Shown here piece after piece: positions 17,335 to 26,214 of a stretch of 64,000 bases of DNA. Both the position numbers and the translations under genes were made by a program. The stretch's first letter is position 1; each line of letters starts with the position of its first letter. Under the pieces are notes generated by a model. It searched no databases. It was given only the letters and a program-made list of their open reading frames with translations, and was not told the origin of the DNA. The stretch lies in NCBI RefSeq assembly GCF_026262575.1, contig NZ_JAPKFL010000002.1, positions 235,953 through 299,952 on the forward strand. The letters are read 5' to 3'. The stretch comes from Streptomyces marinisediminis. GTDB taxonomy: Bacteria; Actinomycetota; Actinomycetes; Streptomycetales; Streptomycetaceae.

Positions 17335-17746
17335 GACGAGTCGTGCTGTACGCCGGATTCTGTCTCCGCCGGTCCTCGCGGACCGGTGGGAGGCGGCCAT
17401 CCATCTGGGACCGGTGTCACCACCGGCCTCCTGCGGTCTACCCGCGGACTCGGGCGAGCAGCCCTCGGTCATCCGCGCAGAGCCGCCGTGCGGCGGCCCC
17501 TCTTGACCTTGCTCCGGGTGGGGTTTACCGAGCCGCCCAGGTCACCCTGGGCGCTGGTGGTCTCTTACACCACCGTTTCACCCTTACCGGACGCCGCGTG
17601 CGCGGCTCCGGCGGTCTGCTTTCTGTGGCACTTTCCCGTGGGTCGCCCCAGGTAGGCGTTACCTACCACCCTGCTCTGCGGAGTCCGGACGTTCCTCGGT
17701 GGGCCCTGGTGGGTCCGCCGCGACCGCCCGCACGGCTCGTCTGCCG
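17335..17746 (-). ncRNA. rnpB: RNase P RNA, bacterial type A
   Basis: The catalytic RNA of RNase P, which trims tRNA 5' ends. Conserved blocks read on the minus strand in order: CGAGCCGTGCGGGCGGTCGC at the 5' end, GAGGAACGTCCGGACTCC, CAGAGCAGGGTGGTAGG, ACAGAAAGCAGACCGCC, GTAAGGGTGAAACGGTG, GGTAAACCCCACCCGGAGCA and, at the 3' end, AGACAGAATCCGGCGTACAG. A -10 box TAGGAT (17759-17754) places the 5' end near 17746. The ends are approximate. No protein gene is called within it. Confidence 0.95.
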
Positions 17747-17753
17747 TACCGGC

Positions 17754-17759
17754 ATCCTA
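17754..17759 (-). promoter_or_regulatory. -10 element of rnpB
   Basis: TAGGAT on the minus strand, about 8 bases before the predicted RNA 5' end, fits the Streptomyces housekeeping -10 (TAGRRT). No good -35 is visible at the usual spacing. Confidence 0.5.
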
Positions 17760-18004
17760 CGCCGGGACGAGGCCACACCGCTGACCGGCCCGCGGGCGGC
17801 GGTGGGCGCCGGCCGGACGCGGCGCGGACCCGGGCCCGTCGGGGCGGTGGGGAGGCGCGGCCTCCGCGCGGGCGCGGTGCCCGGGCGGCCCGCGTCGGCG
17901 CGGTACGTTCGTCCGGCCGCGCGTGGCGGGCGGGGTGCGGACGGCGCCGTACGCTGCTGGTCGCCGCTTGTGCGGGCGTGACGTAGAGGTTGAGGAGTGG
18001 AAGC

Positions 18005-18835
18005 GTGCTGGTGCTGTTGCCGCCGTCCGAGGGGAAGGCGACCCCGGAGCCCACCGGGGGGAAGGAGAGCGCGCTGCGCCTGGACGCGCTGTCGCTGCCG
18101 GAGCTGGGCGGCGCCCGGGAGCGGGTGCTCGCGGAGCTGGTCGAGCTGTGCGCGGAGGCGACGCGGGAGGGCGGGGACGACGCGAAGGCCCGCGAGGTGC
18201 TGGGGCTGAGCGAGGGCCTGCGCGGTGAGCTGGCGAAGAACGCGGCGCTGCGCACGGCGCCGGTGCGGCCGGCCGGTGAGATCTACACGGGCGTGCTCTA
18301 CGACGCGCTGGGGCTGGCCACGCTCGACGCGGCGGCCCGGGCCCGGGCGGAACGCTCGCTGCTGGTGTTCTCGGGACTGTGGGGCGCGGTGCGCGTCGGG
18401 GACCCGATCCCCTCCTACCGCTGCCCGGGCGGGGTGAAGCTGCCGGGGACGGGCGGGCTGGGCGCGTACTGGCGGGGCCCGTTGCAGGCGGTGCTGCCGC
18501 CGCTGGCCGGGGACGGCCTGGTGCTGGACCTGCGCTCGACGGCGTACGCGGCGATGTGGAAGCCCAGGGGCGAGGTGGCCGAGCGCACGGCGACGGTGCG
18601 GGTGCTCCAGTCCAGGATCGTGGACGGGGTGGAGAAGCGGTCGGTGGTGAGCCACTTCAACAAGGCGACGAAGGGACGGCTGGTGCGCGCGCTGCTCACC
18701 GAGGGCGCCACGCCGGGCACCCCGGCGGAGCTGGCCGACGCCCTGGCCGACCTGGGCTTCGCGGTGGAGTGGGCGGCGCCGGAGAAGCCGGGTACGCCGA
18801 CGCGGCTGGACGTCGTCGTGACGGACGTGCACTGA
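18005..18835 (+). CDS. yaaA: YaaA-family peroxide stress protein
   Basis: 276 residues from GTG 18005, with GAGGAG 7 bases upstream. YaaA proteins limit damage from hydrogen peroxide by lowering free iron and bind unusual DNA structures. Family signatures are the start VLLPPSEGKA, YTGVLYDALG, VFSGLWGAVR, PIPSYRC and a C-terminal VVSHFNKATKGRLVRALL. The length is slightly above the usual 240-260. It is the first plus-strand gene downstream of the divergent rnpB. No OxyR-like site was recognised. Confidence 0.9.
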   Translation: MLVLLPPSEGKATPEPTGGKESALRLDALSLPELGGARERVLAELVELCAEATREGGDDAKAREVLGLSEGLRGELAKNAALRTAPVRPAGEIYTGVLYDALGLATLDAAARARAERSLLVFSGLWGAVRVGDPIPSYRCPGGVKLPGTGGLGAYWRGPLQAVLPPLAGDGLVLDLRSTAYAAMWKPRGEVAERTATVRVLQSRIVDGVEKRSVVSHFNKATKGRLVRALLTEGATPGTPAELADALADLGFAVEWAAPEKPGTPTRLDVVVTDVH

Positions 18836-19038
18836 GACACGCCCCGCACGCCACGCACCCCACCGGCCGCGGACCGTCCGGCGCGGACGACCGTGCCCGG
18901 GCGACCGAGCGCAGGCAGCCCGGTGCGGGCAGCGGGCCGCAGGCGCCCCGGGCGCGGGAAACCATGCGCGGACGACCGGGCGCGGGCGACGAGGGCGCAG
19001 GCGACCCCGAGCAAGCAGCCGGGATGCGGGCGGCGGGG

Positions 19039-19129
19039 CGCGGACAGCCGGGTACGGACGGCGGCACGCAGGCGAACGAGCCCGAGCAGCGGCACGCGGA
19101 CAGCCGGGTACGAACAGCGGCGCGCAGGC
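19039..19129. repeat. 35-bp direct repeat in the yaaA-acyl-CoA dehydrogenase gap
   Basis: Copies at 19039-19073 and 19095-19129 (56-bp period, a few mismatches) share GCGGACAGCCGGGTACG and a following CGCAGGC. The surrounding 18836-19210 stretch is a degenerate, GCGGG-rich spacer with no believable gene. Confidence 0.55.
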
Positions 19130-19210
19130 AGGCGGGCCCGGGCGGCGGGATGCGGGCGGCCGGTGCGGGTGGTGGGGCCGTTGACAGGGTGCGGGTGGCG
19201 GGACGAAAGT

Positions 19211-19226
19211 TAAGCAAGCGCTTAGT
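19211..19226. promoter_or_regulatory. TetR-type operator TAAGCAAGCGCTTAGT
   Basis: An imperfect palindrome 20 bases before the acyl-CoA dehydrogenase start. The identical 16 bases occur, inverted, at 58784-58799 directly before a quinone oxidoreductase gene. It agrees at nearly all defined positions with the KstR2-like pattern AnCAAGnnCTTGnT and resembles operators of lipid-sensing TetR proteins. The regulator is not encoded next to either site. Confidence 0.7.
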
Positions 19227-19245
19227 CTCCCTGATCGGAGTGGTC

Positions 19246-21057
19246 ATGCCCGCGTCCTCGGCCGACCCCGCCCTGCTGATGTCCCGACGGGACCTCGCCT
19301 TCCAGCTCTACGAGTGGCTCGACGCGGAGGCCCTGACCCGGCGTCCGCGCCACGCCGAGCACTCCCGGCAGACGTTCGACGCCGTGCTGGAGCTGAGCGA
19401 GCAGCTCGCCGCGCGCTACTTCGCCCCGCACAACCGGGCGAGCGACCTCCAGGAGCCGCGCTTCGACGGACGGACGGTCGAGACGATCCCGGAGGTGCGC
19501 GAGGCCCTGGCGGCGTTCGCGAAGTCGGAGCTGCTCGCGGCGACCATGGACGAGGAGCTCGGCGGCATGCGGCTGCCCCACCTGGTCTCCACCGCGTGCT
19601 TCAGTTGGTTCCAGGCCGCCAACATCGCCACGTCCGCCTACCCGTTCCTCACCCTCGGCAACGCCCGTCTGCTCATCGCGCACGGCTCGCCCCGCCAGGT
19701 GGACACCTACGTGCGGCCCATGCTGGCGGGCCGGTTCCTGGGCACCATGTGCCTGTCCGAGCCCCAGGCCGGTTCCTCGCTGGCCGACGTGGCCACCCGC
19801 GCCGAGCCGCGGCCGGACGGCACGTACCGGCTGTTCGGCAACAAGATGTGGATCTCCGGCGGCGACCACGAGCTGTCCGAGAACATCGTGCACCTGGTGC
19901 TGGCGCGCGTGCCCGGCGGGCCGCCCGGGGTGAAGGGGCTGTCCCTGTTCGTCGTGCCCAAGCGGCTGGTGGCCGACGACGGCACGCTCGGCGAGCGCAA
20001 CGACGTCGTCCTGGCCGGGCTCAACCACAAGATGGGCTACCGGGGCACCACCAACGCCGCGCTGAACTTCGGCGAGGGCGCGCACCGGCCCGGCGGCGCG
20101 CCGGGGGCGGTCGGGGAGCTGGTGGGCGAGGCGCACCGGGGACTGGCGTACATGTTCCACATGATGAACGAGGCCCGCATCGGCGTCGGGGCGGGCGCGG
20201 CGGCCCTGGGCTGCACCGGGTACCTGAAGTCGCTGGCGTACGCGCGCACCCGGCCGCAGGGGCGCCCGGTGGCGGCCAAGGACCCCGCCGCGCCGCAGGT
20301 GCCGATCGTCGAACACGCCGACGTGCGGCGCATGCTGCTGGCGCAGAAGGCGTACGCCGAGGGCGCCATGGGACTCGTCCTGTACTGCGCGCGCCTGGTG
20401 GACGAGTGCCGCACCGCGCCCGAGGAGGCCGAGCGCGAGCGGGCCGGGCTGCTGCTGGACGTGCTCACCCCGGTCGCCAAGAGCTGGCCCTCGCAGTGGT
20501 GCCTGGAGGCCAACAGCCTGGCCCTCCAGGTGCACGGCGGCTACGGGTACACCCGCGAGTACGACGTCGAACAGCACTACCGCGACAACCGCCTCAACCC
20601 GATCCACGAGGGCACGCACGGCATCCAGGCGCTCGACCTGCTGGGCCGCCGCGCCGTCGCGGGCGACGGCGCCGGACTGCGCGCGCTGGGCGACGCCCTC
20701 GGCGCGACGGCCGCCCGGGCCACCGCGCGCGGCGGCGAGGCCGCGGAGCTCGCCGGGCGGCTGACCGCGTCCTGGGACCGGGTGGTGGCGGTGACGGCCG
20801 CACTGTGGCGCACCGGCGAGGCGGACCGGGCCCTGGCGAACGCGACGGCCTACCTGGAGGCCGTCGGCCACGTCGTGCTGGCCTGGATCTGGCTCGGCCA
20901 GTACCTGGCCGCCGACGGCTCCGACGCCTTCCACCAGGGCAAGCGGCAGGCCGCCCGCTACTTCTTCCGCCACGAACTGCCGCGCACCGGGCCGCAGTTG
21001 GACCTGCTGGCGAGTGCCGACACCACCGTGCCCGACACCGACCCGGCGTGGCTGTGA
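19246..21057 (+). CDS. Acyl-CoA dehydrogenase (long form)
   Basis: 603 residues, the long ACAD class (FadE5-like) with an extra C-terminal helical domain. It would oxidise acyl-CoA to enoyl-CoA with FAD, the first step of beta-oxidation, in the cytosol. Motifs include LGTMCLSEPQAGSSLADV (FAD/substrate loop), NKMWISGGDHELSEN, MMNEARIGVGAG and a C-terminal QVHGGYGYTREYDVEQHYRD with NPIHEGTHGIQ. ATG 19246 has GGAG upstream. It is preceded by a TetR-type operator, so it is probably derepressed by fatty acyl-CoA. Confidence 0.93.
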   Translation: MPASSADPALLMSRRDLAFQLYEWLDAEALTRRPRHAEHSRQTFDAVLELSEQLAARYFAPHNRASDLQEPRFDGRTVETIPEVREALAAFAKSELLAATMDEELGGMRLPHLVSTACFSWFQAANIATSAYPFLTLGNARLLIAHGSPRQVDTYVRPMLAGRFLGTMCLSEPQAGSSLADVATRAEPRPDGTYRLFGNKMWISGGDHELSENIVHLVLARVPGGPPGVKGLSLFVVPKRLVADDGTLGERNDVVLAGLNHKMGYRGTTNAALNFGEGAHRPGGAPGAVGELVGEAHRGLAYMFHMMNEARIGVGAGAAALGCTGYLKSLAYARTRPQGRPVAAKDPAAPQVPIVEHADVRRMLLAQKAYAEGAMGLVLYCARLVDECRTAPEEAERERAGLLLDVLTPVAKSWPSQWCLEANSLALQVHGGYGYTREYDVEQHYRDNRLNPIHEGTHGIQALDLLGRRAVAGDGAGLRALGDALGATAARATARGGEAAELAGRLTASWDRVVAVTAALWRTGEADRALANATAYLEAVGHVVLAWIWLGQYLAADGSDAFHQGKRQAARYFFRHELPRTGPQLDLLASADTTVPDTDPAWL

Positions 21058-21105
21058 CCGGACGGCCCGGGCCACGCACCGGACCGGCCACGCACCGGAC
21101 CGGAT

Positions 21106-21141
21106 GAGGCCCGGGCCGGCCGGCGGCGCGGCCCGGGCCTC
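21106..21141. terminator. Bidirectional terminator between convergent genes
   Basis: A 12-bp perfect stem GAGGCCCGGGCC (21106-21117 with 21130-21141) sits between the acyl-CoA dehydrogenase stop and the convergent RNase H/phosphatase stop at 21144. Confidence 0.75.
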
Positions 21142-21143
21142 CG

Positions 21144-22289
21144 CTAGCGCAGGTGGGAGGTGTCGTTCAGCAGGCGCAGGGAGGCGTTCCCGTCCGCGTA
21201 GTAGGCGACGGCCGACAGGGAGGCCGCCGACAGCTCCATCCGGAACAGGGACTCCGCGGGCGCGCCCAGCGCCAGCCGGGCCAGCGTCTTGACCGGCGTG
21301 ACGTGGGTGACCAGCAGCGCGGTGCGGCCCGCGTACCGGGCGAGCAGCTTGTCGCGGGCGAGCGCCACGCGCCGGGTGACCTCCGCGAACGACTCCCCGC
21401 CGCCGGTCGGGGCCGCCGCCTCCGAGGCGAGCCAGGCGTCCAGGTCGGCCGGGTACCGCTCGCGGACCTCGGCGAACGTCAGCCCCTCCCAGGCGCCGAA
21501 GTCCGTCTCGCGCAGCCCCTCGTCCACCCGGACCTCCAGGCCCAGGCGGCGCGCGACGGGCTCCGCCGTCTCCCGGCAGCGCCGCAGCGGGGAGCTGACC
21601 ACGGCCTGCACGGTGCCCCGGGCCGCGAGGGCGGCGGCCGCCGCCTCGGCCTGGCGACGCCCCGCGGCGGACAGCTCCGGGTCGCCGCCGCCGCTGCCCG
21701 AGAAGCGCTTCTGCGGGGTCAGCGCCGTCTCGCCGTGCCGCAGGAGCACGAACGTCGTCGGGGTGCCCGGATCCGCCGACCAGCCCGGCGGGGGCGCGGC
21801 GGGAGCCGTCTCGCCCACGTCCTCGCGCGAGGGCGCGGCGGCCGGGTCGGGCACGCCGGACGGGCGCCACTGCTCGCCGCGCCGCCCCGCGTCCATGGCC
21901 TCGTTGGCCAGCCGGTCCGCGTGGGCGTTCTCCGCCCGGGGAATCCAGGTGTAGCGCACCGCGTCGGCGGGGAACAGCTCGCTCGCCTCGGCGGCCAGCG
22001 GGCGCATGCCCGGGTGCTTGATCTTCCAGCGGCCCGACATCTGCTCGACGACGAGCTTGGAGTCCATCCGCACGTGCACCGACGCGCCGGGGTCGAGCTC
22101 GCGCGCCGCGCGCAGCCCGGCGATCAGGCCACGGTACTCCGCGACGTTGTTGGTCGCGGTGCCGATGAACTCGGCGGCCTCGGCGAGCACCGCGCCGGTG
22201 CCCGCGTCCTTGACCACCGCGCCGTAGCCGGCCGGGCCCGGGTTGCCCCGGGAGCCCCCGTCGGCCTCGACGAGCAGACGTCGTCCCAT
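21144..22289 (-). CDS. Bifunctional RNase H / histidine phosphatase
   Basis: 381 residues. The N-terminal RNase HI domain (1-140) has acidic residues in VEADGGSRGNPG, NNVAEYRGLI and RMDSKLVV, plus the HADRLANEA end. A Pro-rich linker leads to a histidine phosphatase domain with the catalytic RHGE (TFVLLRHGETALTP) and a later LLVTHVTPVKT. The actinobacterial homologue (Rv2228c type) acts as RNase H and as an alpha-ribazole-like phosphatase of cobamide synthesis. It is the last gene of a tight operon with the zinc-ribbon and Nif3 genes, 8 bases after the former. Confidence 0.93.
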   Translation of the reverse strand: MGRRLLVEADGGSRGNPGPAGYGAVVKDAGTGAVLAEAAEFIGTATNNVAEYRGLIAGLRAARELDPGASVHVRMDSKLVVEQMSGRWKIKHPGMRPLAAEASELFPADAVRYTWIPRAENAHADRLANEAMDAGRRGEQWRPSGVPDPAAAPSREDVGETAPAAPPPGWSADPGTPTTFVLLRHGETALTPQKRFSGSGGGDPELSAAGRRQAEAAAAALAARGTVQAVVSSPLRRCRETAEPVARRLGLEVRVDEGLRETDFGAWEGLTFAEVRERYPADLDAWLASEAAAPTGGGESFAEVTRRVALARDKLLARYAGRTALLVTHVTPVKTLARLALGAPAESLFRMELSAASLSAVAYYADGNASLRLLNDTSHLR

Positions 22290-22297
22290 CGCCCGCG

Positions 22298-23041
22298 TCA
22301 CAGCCCCGACTCGGGCGTGCGCACCAGGATGCGGCGGCAGTTCTCGCACCGCACGACCGTCTCCGGGGCGGCGGCGCGCACCTCGTTCACCTCGGTGATG
22401 TTCAGCTCCAGGCGGCAGCCCTCGCAGCGGCGCTGGTACAGCTTGGCCGCGCCCACGCCGCCGTGCTGCCCGCGCAGCTTGTCGTAGAGCCCGAGCAGGT
22501 CCTCCGGGACGGAACCGGCCACGACCTCGCGCTCCTTGCGCACGGTCTCGGCCTCCGCGTCGATCTCCTCGGTGGCGGCCGCGCGCCGGGCCCGGGCCTC
22601 CTCGACCTTGGCCCCCACGGCCTCCACGCGCTCGGTCAGCTCGGCGACGCGGGCGGCGGCGGCCTCGTTGCGCTCCATGATCTCCAGGACCACGTCCTCC
22701 AGCGTGGACTGGCGGCGGGCGAGCGAGGACAGCTCGCTCTGCAGGCTCTCCAGGTCCTTGGGGTTGGTGACCATGCCCGAGTCCAGCCGCTGCTGGTCCC
22801 GGGCGGCGCGCTTGCGCACCTGGTCGACGTCCTGCTCGGCCTTGGTCTGCTCGCGGGCGGTGTCGCCCTCCTCGGTCTGGGCGGCCACGAGCAGGTCGCG
22901 GAGCTGCGTCAGCTCCTCCTCGCGGGTGCGCACTTCGCCGTGCTCGGGCAGGTTCTCCCGGCGGTGGGCGAGCTGCGTCAGCCGCAGGTCCAGGGCCTGG
23001 AGGTCGAGGAGGCGGATCTGGTCGGCGGGCGCGGCGTTCAG
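22298..23041 (-). CDS. Coiled-coil zinc-ribbon protein (CT398-like)
   Basis: 247 residues. A long coiled coil (about residues 15-175, rich in Glu/Arg/Ala heptads) ends in a C4 zinc ribbon, CEGCRLELN then CENCRRILVR. Actinobacterial homologues start NAAPADQIRLLDLQ, so the best start is CTG 23041; CAGGAG lies 7 bases upstream, and the CTG overlaps the Nif3 stop as CTGA. The chlamydial relative binds secretion and sigma-54 factors; the role here is unknown but genetically linked to Nif3 and RNase H. Confidence 0.88.
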   Translation of the reverse strand: MNAAPADQIRLLDLQALDLRLTQLAHRRENLPEHGEVRTREEELTQLRDLLVAAQTEEGDTAREQTKAEQDVDQVRKRAARDQQRLDSGMVTNPKDLESLQSELSSLARRQSTLEDVVLEIMERNEAAAARVAELTERVEAVGAKVEEARARRAAATEEIDAEAETVRKEREVVAGSVPEDLLGLYDKLRGQHGGVGAAKLYQRRCEGCRLELNITEVNEVRAAAPETVVRCENCRRILVRTPESGL

Positions 23042-23895
23042 TTGGGGGCTCCTGAGTGGTCGGGGTGGGTCCCGGACGCCGCGTGGGCGGTCCAGGGGTC
23101 GGTGACGGCGCGGGACACGTGCGTGCGCAGGCCCCAGCCGTGCCGTTCGGAGACGGCGTCGAGCTGCGCGGCGGCCTGCTCGCACCAGGGCCACTCGGTG
23201 GCCCAGTGGGCGGCGTCCAGCAGGGCCGGGGTGCCCTGCTCGCGGGCCTCGGAGGCGGGGTGGTGGCGCAGGTCGGCGGTGAGGTAGGCGTCCACGCCCA
23301 CCGCACGCACCCGCGCGAACAGTCCGTCCCCGGAGCCGCCGCACACGGCGACGGTGCGGATCAGCGCGTCCGGGTCGCCCGCGGCGCGCACGCCCTGCGC
23401 CGTCGCGGGCAGCCGCTCGGCGGCGTACTGGGCGAAGGCCGCCAGCGACAGCGGCTCGGGCAGCTCGCAGACGCGGCCGAGACCGCGCCTGCCGTCCGGG
23501 TCCCCGGCGTCCGGCACCAGCGGGCCGGTGACGCGCAGACCGAGCGCCTCGGCGAGCGCGTCGGAGACGCCCGGGTCGGCGACGTCGGCGTTGGTGTGCG
23601 CGACGTGCAGGGCGACGTCGTGCCTGACGAGCGTGTGCACGACGCGGCCCTTGGCGGTGTGGGCGCCGACCGTCGTGGTCCCGCGCAGGTAGAGGGGGTG
23701 GTGGACGAGCAGCAGGTCGGCGCCGAGCGCGACGGCCTCGTCCGCCACCTCCTGCACCGGGTCGACCGCCAGCAGGACCCGGGACACCTCGGCGTCCGGG
23801 TCCCCGCAGACGGTGCCGACCGCGTCCCATTCCTCGGCCGTGGCGGGGGGCCACAGGGCGTCCAGCGCGGCGATGACTTCGGATAGTGCGGGCAC
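23038..23895 (-). CDS. Nif3-like dinuclear metal-centre protein
   Basis: 285 residues from GTG 23895. The family (YbgI/YqfO) forms toroidal hexamers with a two-metal site and has been annotated as GTP cyclohydrolase I type 2, which is unproven. Metal motifs: LLLVHHPLY (two His), AHTNADVAD (His, Asp), and a C-terminal DAAHWATEWPW in which the usual GHxxxE becomes HWATE. First gene of the Nif3, zinc-ribbon, RNase H/phosphatase operon, with a 4-base stop/start overlap to the next gene that suggests translational coupling. Confidence 0.92.
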   Translation of the reverse strand: MPALSEVIAALDALWPPATAEEWDAVGTVCGDPDAEVSRVLLAVDPVQEVADEAVALGADLLLVHHPLYLRGTTTVGAHTAKGRVVHTLVRHDVALHVAHTNADVADPGVSDALAEALGLRVTGPLVPDAGDPDGRRGLGRVCELPEPLSLAAFAQYAAERLPATAQGVRAAGDPDALIRTVAVCGGSGDGLFARVRAVGVDAYLTADLRHHPASEAREQGTPALLDAAHWATEWPWCEQAAAQLDAVSERHGWGLRTHVSRAVTDPWTAHAASGTHPDHSGAPN

Positions 23896-24118
23896 GGGGC
23901 AAGGCTACCGTCCGTCCCGGCACCGGTGGCGGGCCCGCTCCCCCGGCCGCCGCCGACCGCCGCGTCCACCGCCCGGGGCGGCGGGGGCCGGTCAGCACAC
24001 CGGCGCCGCCGTAACCCGGTAGACCCCGGTCCGGCCACCCGAACGGATGAACGCGGCCCCCTTCTCGCCCTGGCGGGGCGGGTGCTGTCCCTAGCGTCGC
24101 CCGTGGAGGTGCACATCG

Positions 24119-25873
24119 ATGACAGCCTGTGCGACCGAATCCGGCACGGCGACCGACGACGTCCACGCGGCGCAGGACGGCGGCGACGGCGCGCCCCGGG
24201 TGGCCGCCGACGCGGACCCCGGCGGCAGCGGTGCGGCCGATCCGGGGCCGGGCGGGGAGGAGGGGCCCAGAGCCACGGCCCCCGCTCCCCCGCGGCCCGG
24301 CGCTGCCGCCACGCGGCGGACGCCCGCCGCCCGGCCACCCGCGCCCGCCGGAGCCGCCAGCGCCACCGGGGCCGCCGCGCCGCGCGGGGCGAGCACACCG
24401 ACGCGCCGTGCGAGCACGCCGCCTGCGGCCGGGGCGGGGGCGCGAGCGGCTGGCGCGGGGGGCGGCGGGGCGCCGGAGGCCGGAGCCGCCGAACCCCGGG
24501 TCACTCCGGGCGGCGAGGCGCCCGGGGCCGGAGTGCCGGGCGGCGGGCCCGCGCCCCGGGCCCGGGGCGGGTTGCGCGCCGGGCTCGCGTCACACGCCGG
24601 GGGCGGGGCGGATCAGGGGGTTCCGGGGCCGCCGCCCTACCGGCCGCTGGCCTGTGTCGTCGCGGCCGACGGCAGCTACGCGGCGCGGCTCGCCGCGCCC
24701 GGCGGCGGTGACCGCTGGTGCCCCGAGCGGTGGACGCTCGACGGGCCGGAGCCCTACGCCGTCGCGCTGCCCGGGGTCCAGCCGGAGGACCCGCACGCCC
24801 AGCTCCTCCCCCTGCGCGACGGCCGCGTCCTCATCCTGCGCCGCACGGGCGACCGGTACCGGCCCGCGCTGCTCTACCCGACCGGTCCGGGCACCGGCGA
24901 GCTGCCGCTGGGCGCCGTGGAGTGCGCGCAGCTCGTCCTGCTGCCGCCGGTCCCGGGCGGTGCGGCGGCCTACGCACTCGCGCCCGGCGCGCGGGCCACC
25001 ACCGTGTGGCGGTTGGTGGGCGGCGCGGGCGGCCCGGAGCCCGTCGCGGTCGTACCGGGTCACTGCACCGAGGGGAGCTGGCTGGACCACGGGGGACGGC
25101 TGCTGGCGCTGAACCGGCGGGAGGGGGACGGCCCGGTGAAGGCGGTGGTGGTGGACCTCGCCGCGGCCGACGCCGTCACGCCGCTGCTGGAGATCGCCGA
25201 GGGCAGCAACGACCGGCTGGTGCTGGCCGACCCGGACAGCGGGCTGCTGCTGGTGCGCTCGGACGCCCCGGGCACCGAGCGGCTCGGCTGGGGCGTGCTG
25301 GGCAGCCACCTGCCCGTCCGCTTCCCCGCGGCTCTCCACCCCGGCGGCGCCACCCCGGGCGCTCCCGTGACGGTGACCCCGTTCGCCGTCCAGCCCGGCC
25401 AGGCGCTGCTGGCGGAGAGCTGCGCGGTCGCGCTGCGGGTGGAGGGCGCGCCCGGCACCGGGGGCCGCCTCGGGCCGGGGTTGCCGTGGCTCGCGGTGTG
25501 GCGTCCCGGCTGGCGGGCCGTGCAGTACCTTCCGGCGCCTGACGGCTGGTTGCGCACCGGGCACTTCACGGCCGACGGCGAGCTGCTCCTGCCGTACGCG
25601 ACGGCGACCGTGCCCTGCGGGGTCGCCCGGCTGCGTCCCGCCGCGCCGGAGGACGGCCCGCCCGCCCCGCCGCGGCGCGCGGCACCTCGCCGGCCGGAGG
25701 GGGCGGCGCCGCGCCCACCCGCGCGAGGGCCGGAGCCGGTCCCGTCCACCGCCCCCGCCCCACGCCTGGCCACCGCTCCGACCACCGCCCCGGACCCGGG
25801 TGCGGCGGCCGAGCCCGTGTGCACCTGCCGACCGGTGCCGCTGCGCGAGGCCCTGGCCACGGCGGGACGCTGA
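24119..25873 (+). CDS. Large unknown protein with disordered N-terminus, possible beta-propeller
   Basis: 584 residues from ATG 24119, with GGAGG 8 bases upstream. Residues 1-165 are Ala/Gly/Pro-rich and probably disordered. Residues 170-500 are a run of short beta-like repeats (DGRVLILRRTGDRYRPALL, GGRLLALNRREG, VLADPDSGLLLVRSD, DGELLLPYATATV) that look like blades of a propeller. The tail is again Pro-rich and ends with VCTCRPVPLREAL. There is no signal peptide or membrane helix. I do not recognise the family. It is divergent from the Nif3 operon. Confidence 0.7.
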   Translation: MTACATESGTATDDVHAAQDGGDGAPRVAADADPGGSGAADPGPGGEEGPRATAPAPPRPGAAATRRTPAARPPAPAGAASATGAAAPRGASTPTRRASTPPAAGAGARAAGAGGGGAPEAGAAEPRVTPGGEAPGAGVPGGGPAPRARGGLRAGLASHAGGGADQGVPGPPPYRPLACVVAADGSYAARLAAPGGGDRWCPERWTLDGPEPYAVALPGVQPEDPHAQLLPLRDGRVLILRRTGDRYRPALLYPTGPGTGELPLGAVECAQLVLLPPVPGGAAAYALAPGARATTVWRLVGGAGGPEPVAVVPGHCTEGSWLDHGGRLLALNRREGDGPVKAVVVDLAAADAVTPLLEIAEGSNDRLVLADPDSGLLLVRSDAPGTERLGWGVLGSHLPVRFPAALHPGGATPGAPVTVTPFAVQPGQALLAESCAVALRVEGAPGTGGRLGPGLPWLAVWRPGWRAVQYLPAPDGWLRTGHFTADGELLLPYATATVPCGVARLRPAAPEDGPPAPPRRAAPRRPEGAAPRPPARGPEPVPSTAPAPRLATAPTTAPDPGAAAEPVCTCRPVPLREALATAGR

Positions 25874-26214
25874 GCGCGCGCTCAGCACGCGCGCCGCGTC
25901 AGGCGCCGCCCGGCAGGCCCGGCGTCCGGCACGGCGTCCGGCCAGGGCACGGGGCAGCTCACGCGGGTGGGCACAGGGCACCCCGCCGGACGCCGGGCCG
26001 GGCCGGGCCGGAAGACGCCGACCCGGCCGACACCGACACCGGCACACGGGTACGGGCACGGGCACGGGACCCGGCGGTCAGGAGGTGCGGTACTCCGGGG
26101 TCACCGGGTGACCCGTGCCCGTACCGCCCTCATGGCTGACCGGCCCTTCGCGGAATCCTCTCGCGGTGCTGCCGCCCCAGCGCCCGGTCCCACGGTCCGG
26201 CCCGCCCGCGTTCC
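25874..26214. other. Intergenic spacer with a long inverted repeat
   Basis: 341 bases between the unknown protein and the convergent HxlR gene. The only structure of note is a 14-bp inverted pair, 26049-26062 with 26112-26125, separated by 49 bases, plus an inner GGTCACC/GGGTGACC palindrome near 26100-26113. It may end both converging transcripts. No gene is seen. Confidence 0.45.

Noticed and set aside
16795..17472. Minus-strand frame with MKWMYVLSAERR near 17200
   Set aside because: Overlaps the rnpB 3' region, has no recognised family and the rest of the frame is low complexity. A decayed transposase was considered but no signature is present.
16983..17981. Protein-like frames over 17.0-18.0 kb
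   Set aside because: The region is dominated by rnpB, whose conserved RNA blocks are clear; frames there are accidental.
19222..21870. 882-codon minus-strand frame antisense to the acyl-CoA dehydrogenase
   Set aside because: It is the mirror of the dehydrogenase coding sequence; no motif or ribosome binding site supports it.
26049..26125. 14-bp inverted repeat as a classical terminator
   Set aside because: The 49-base loop is too long for an efficient intrinsic terminator; kept only as a description of the spacer.
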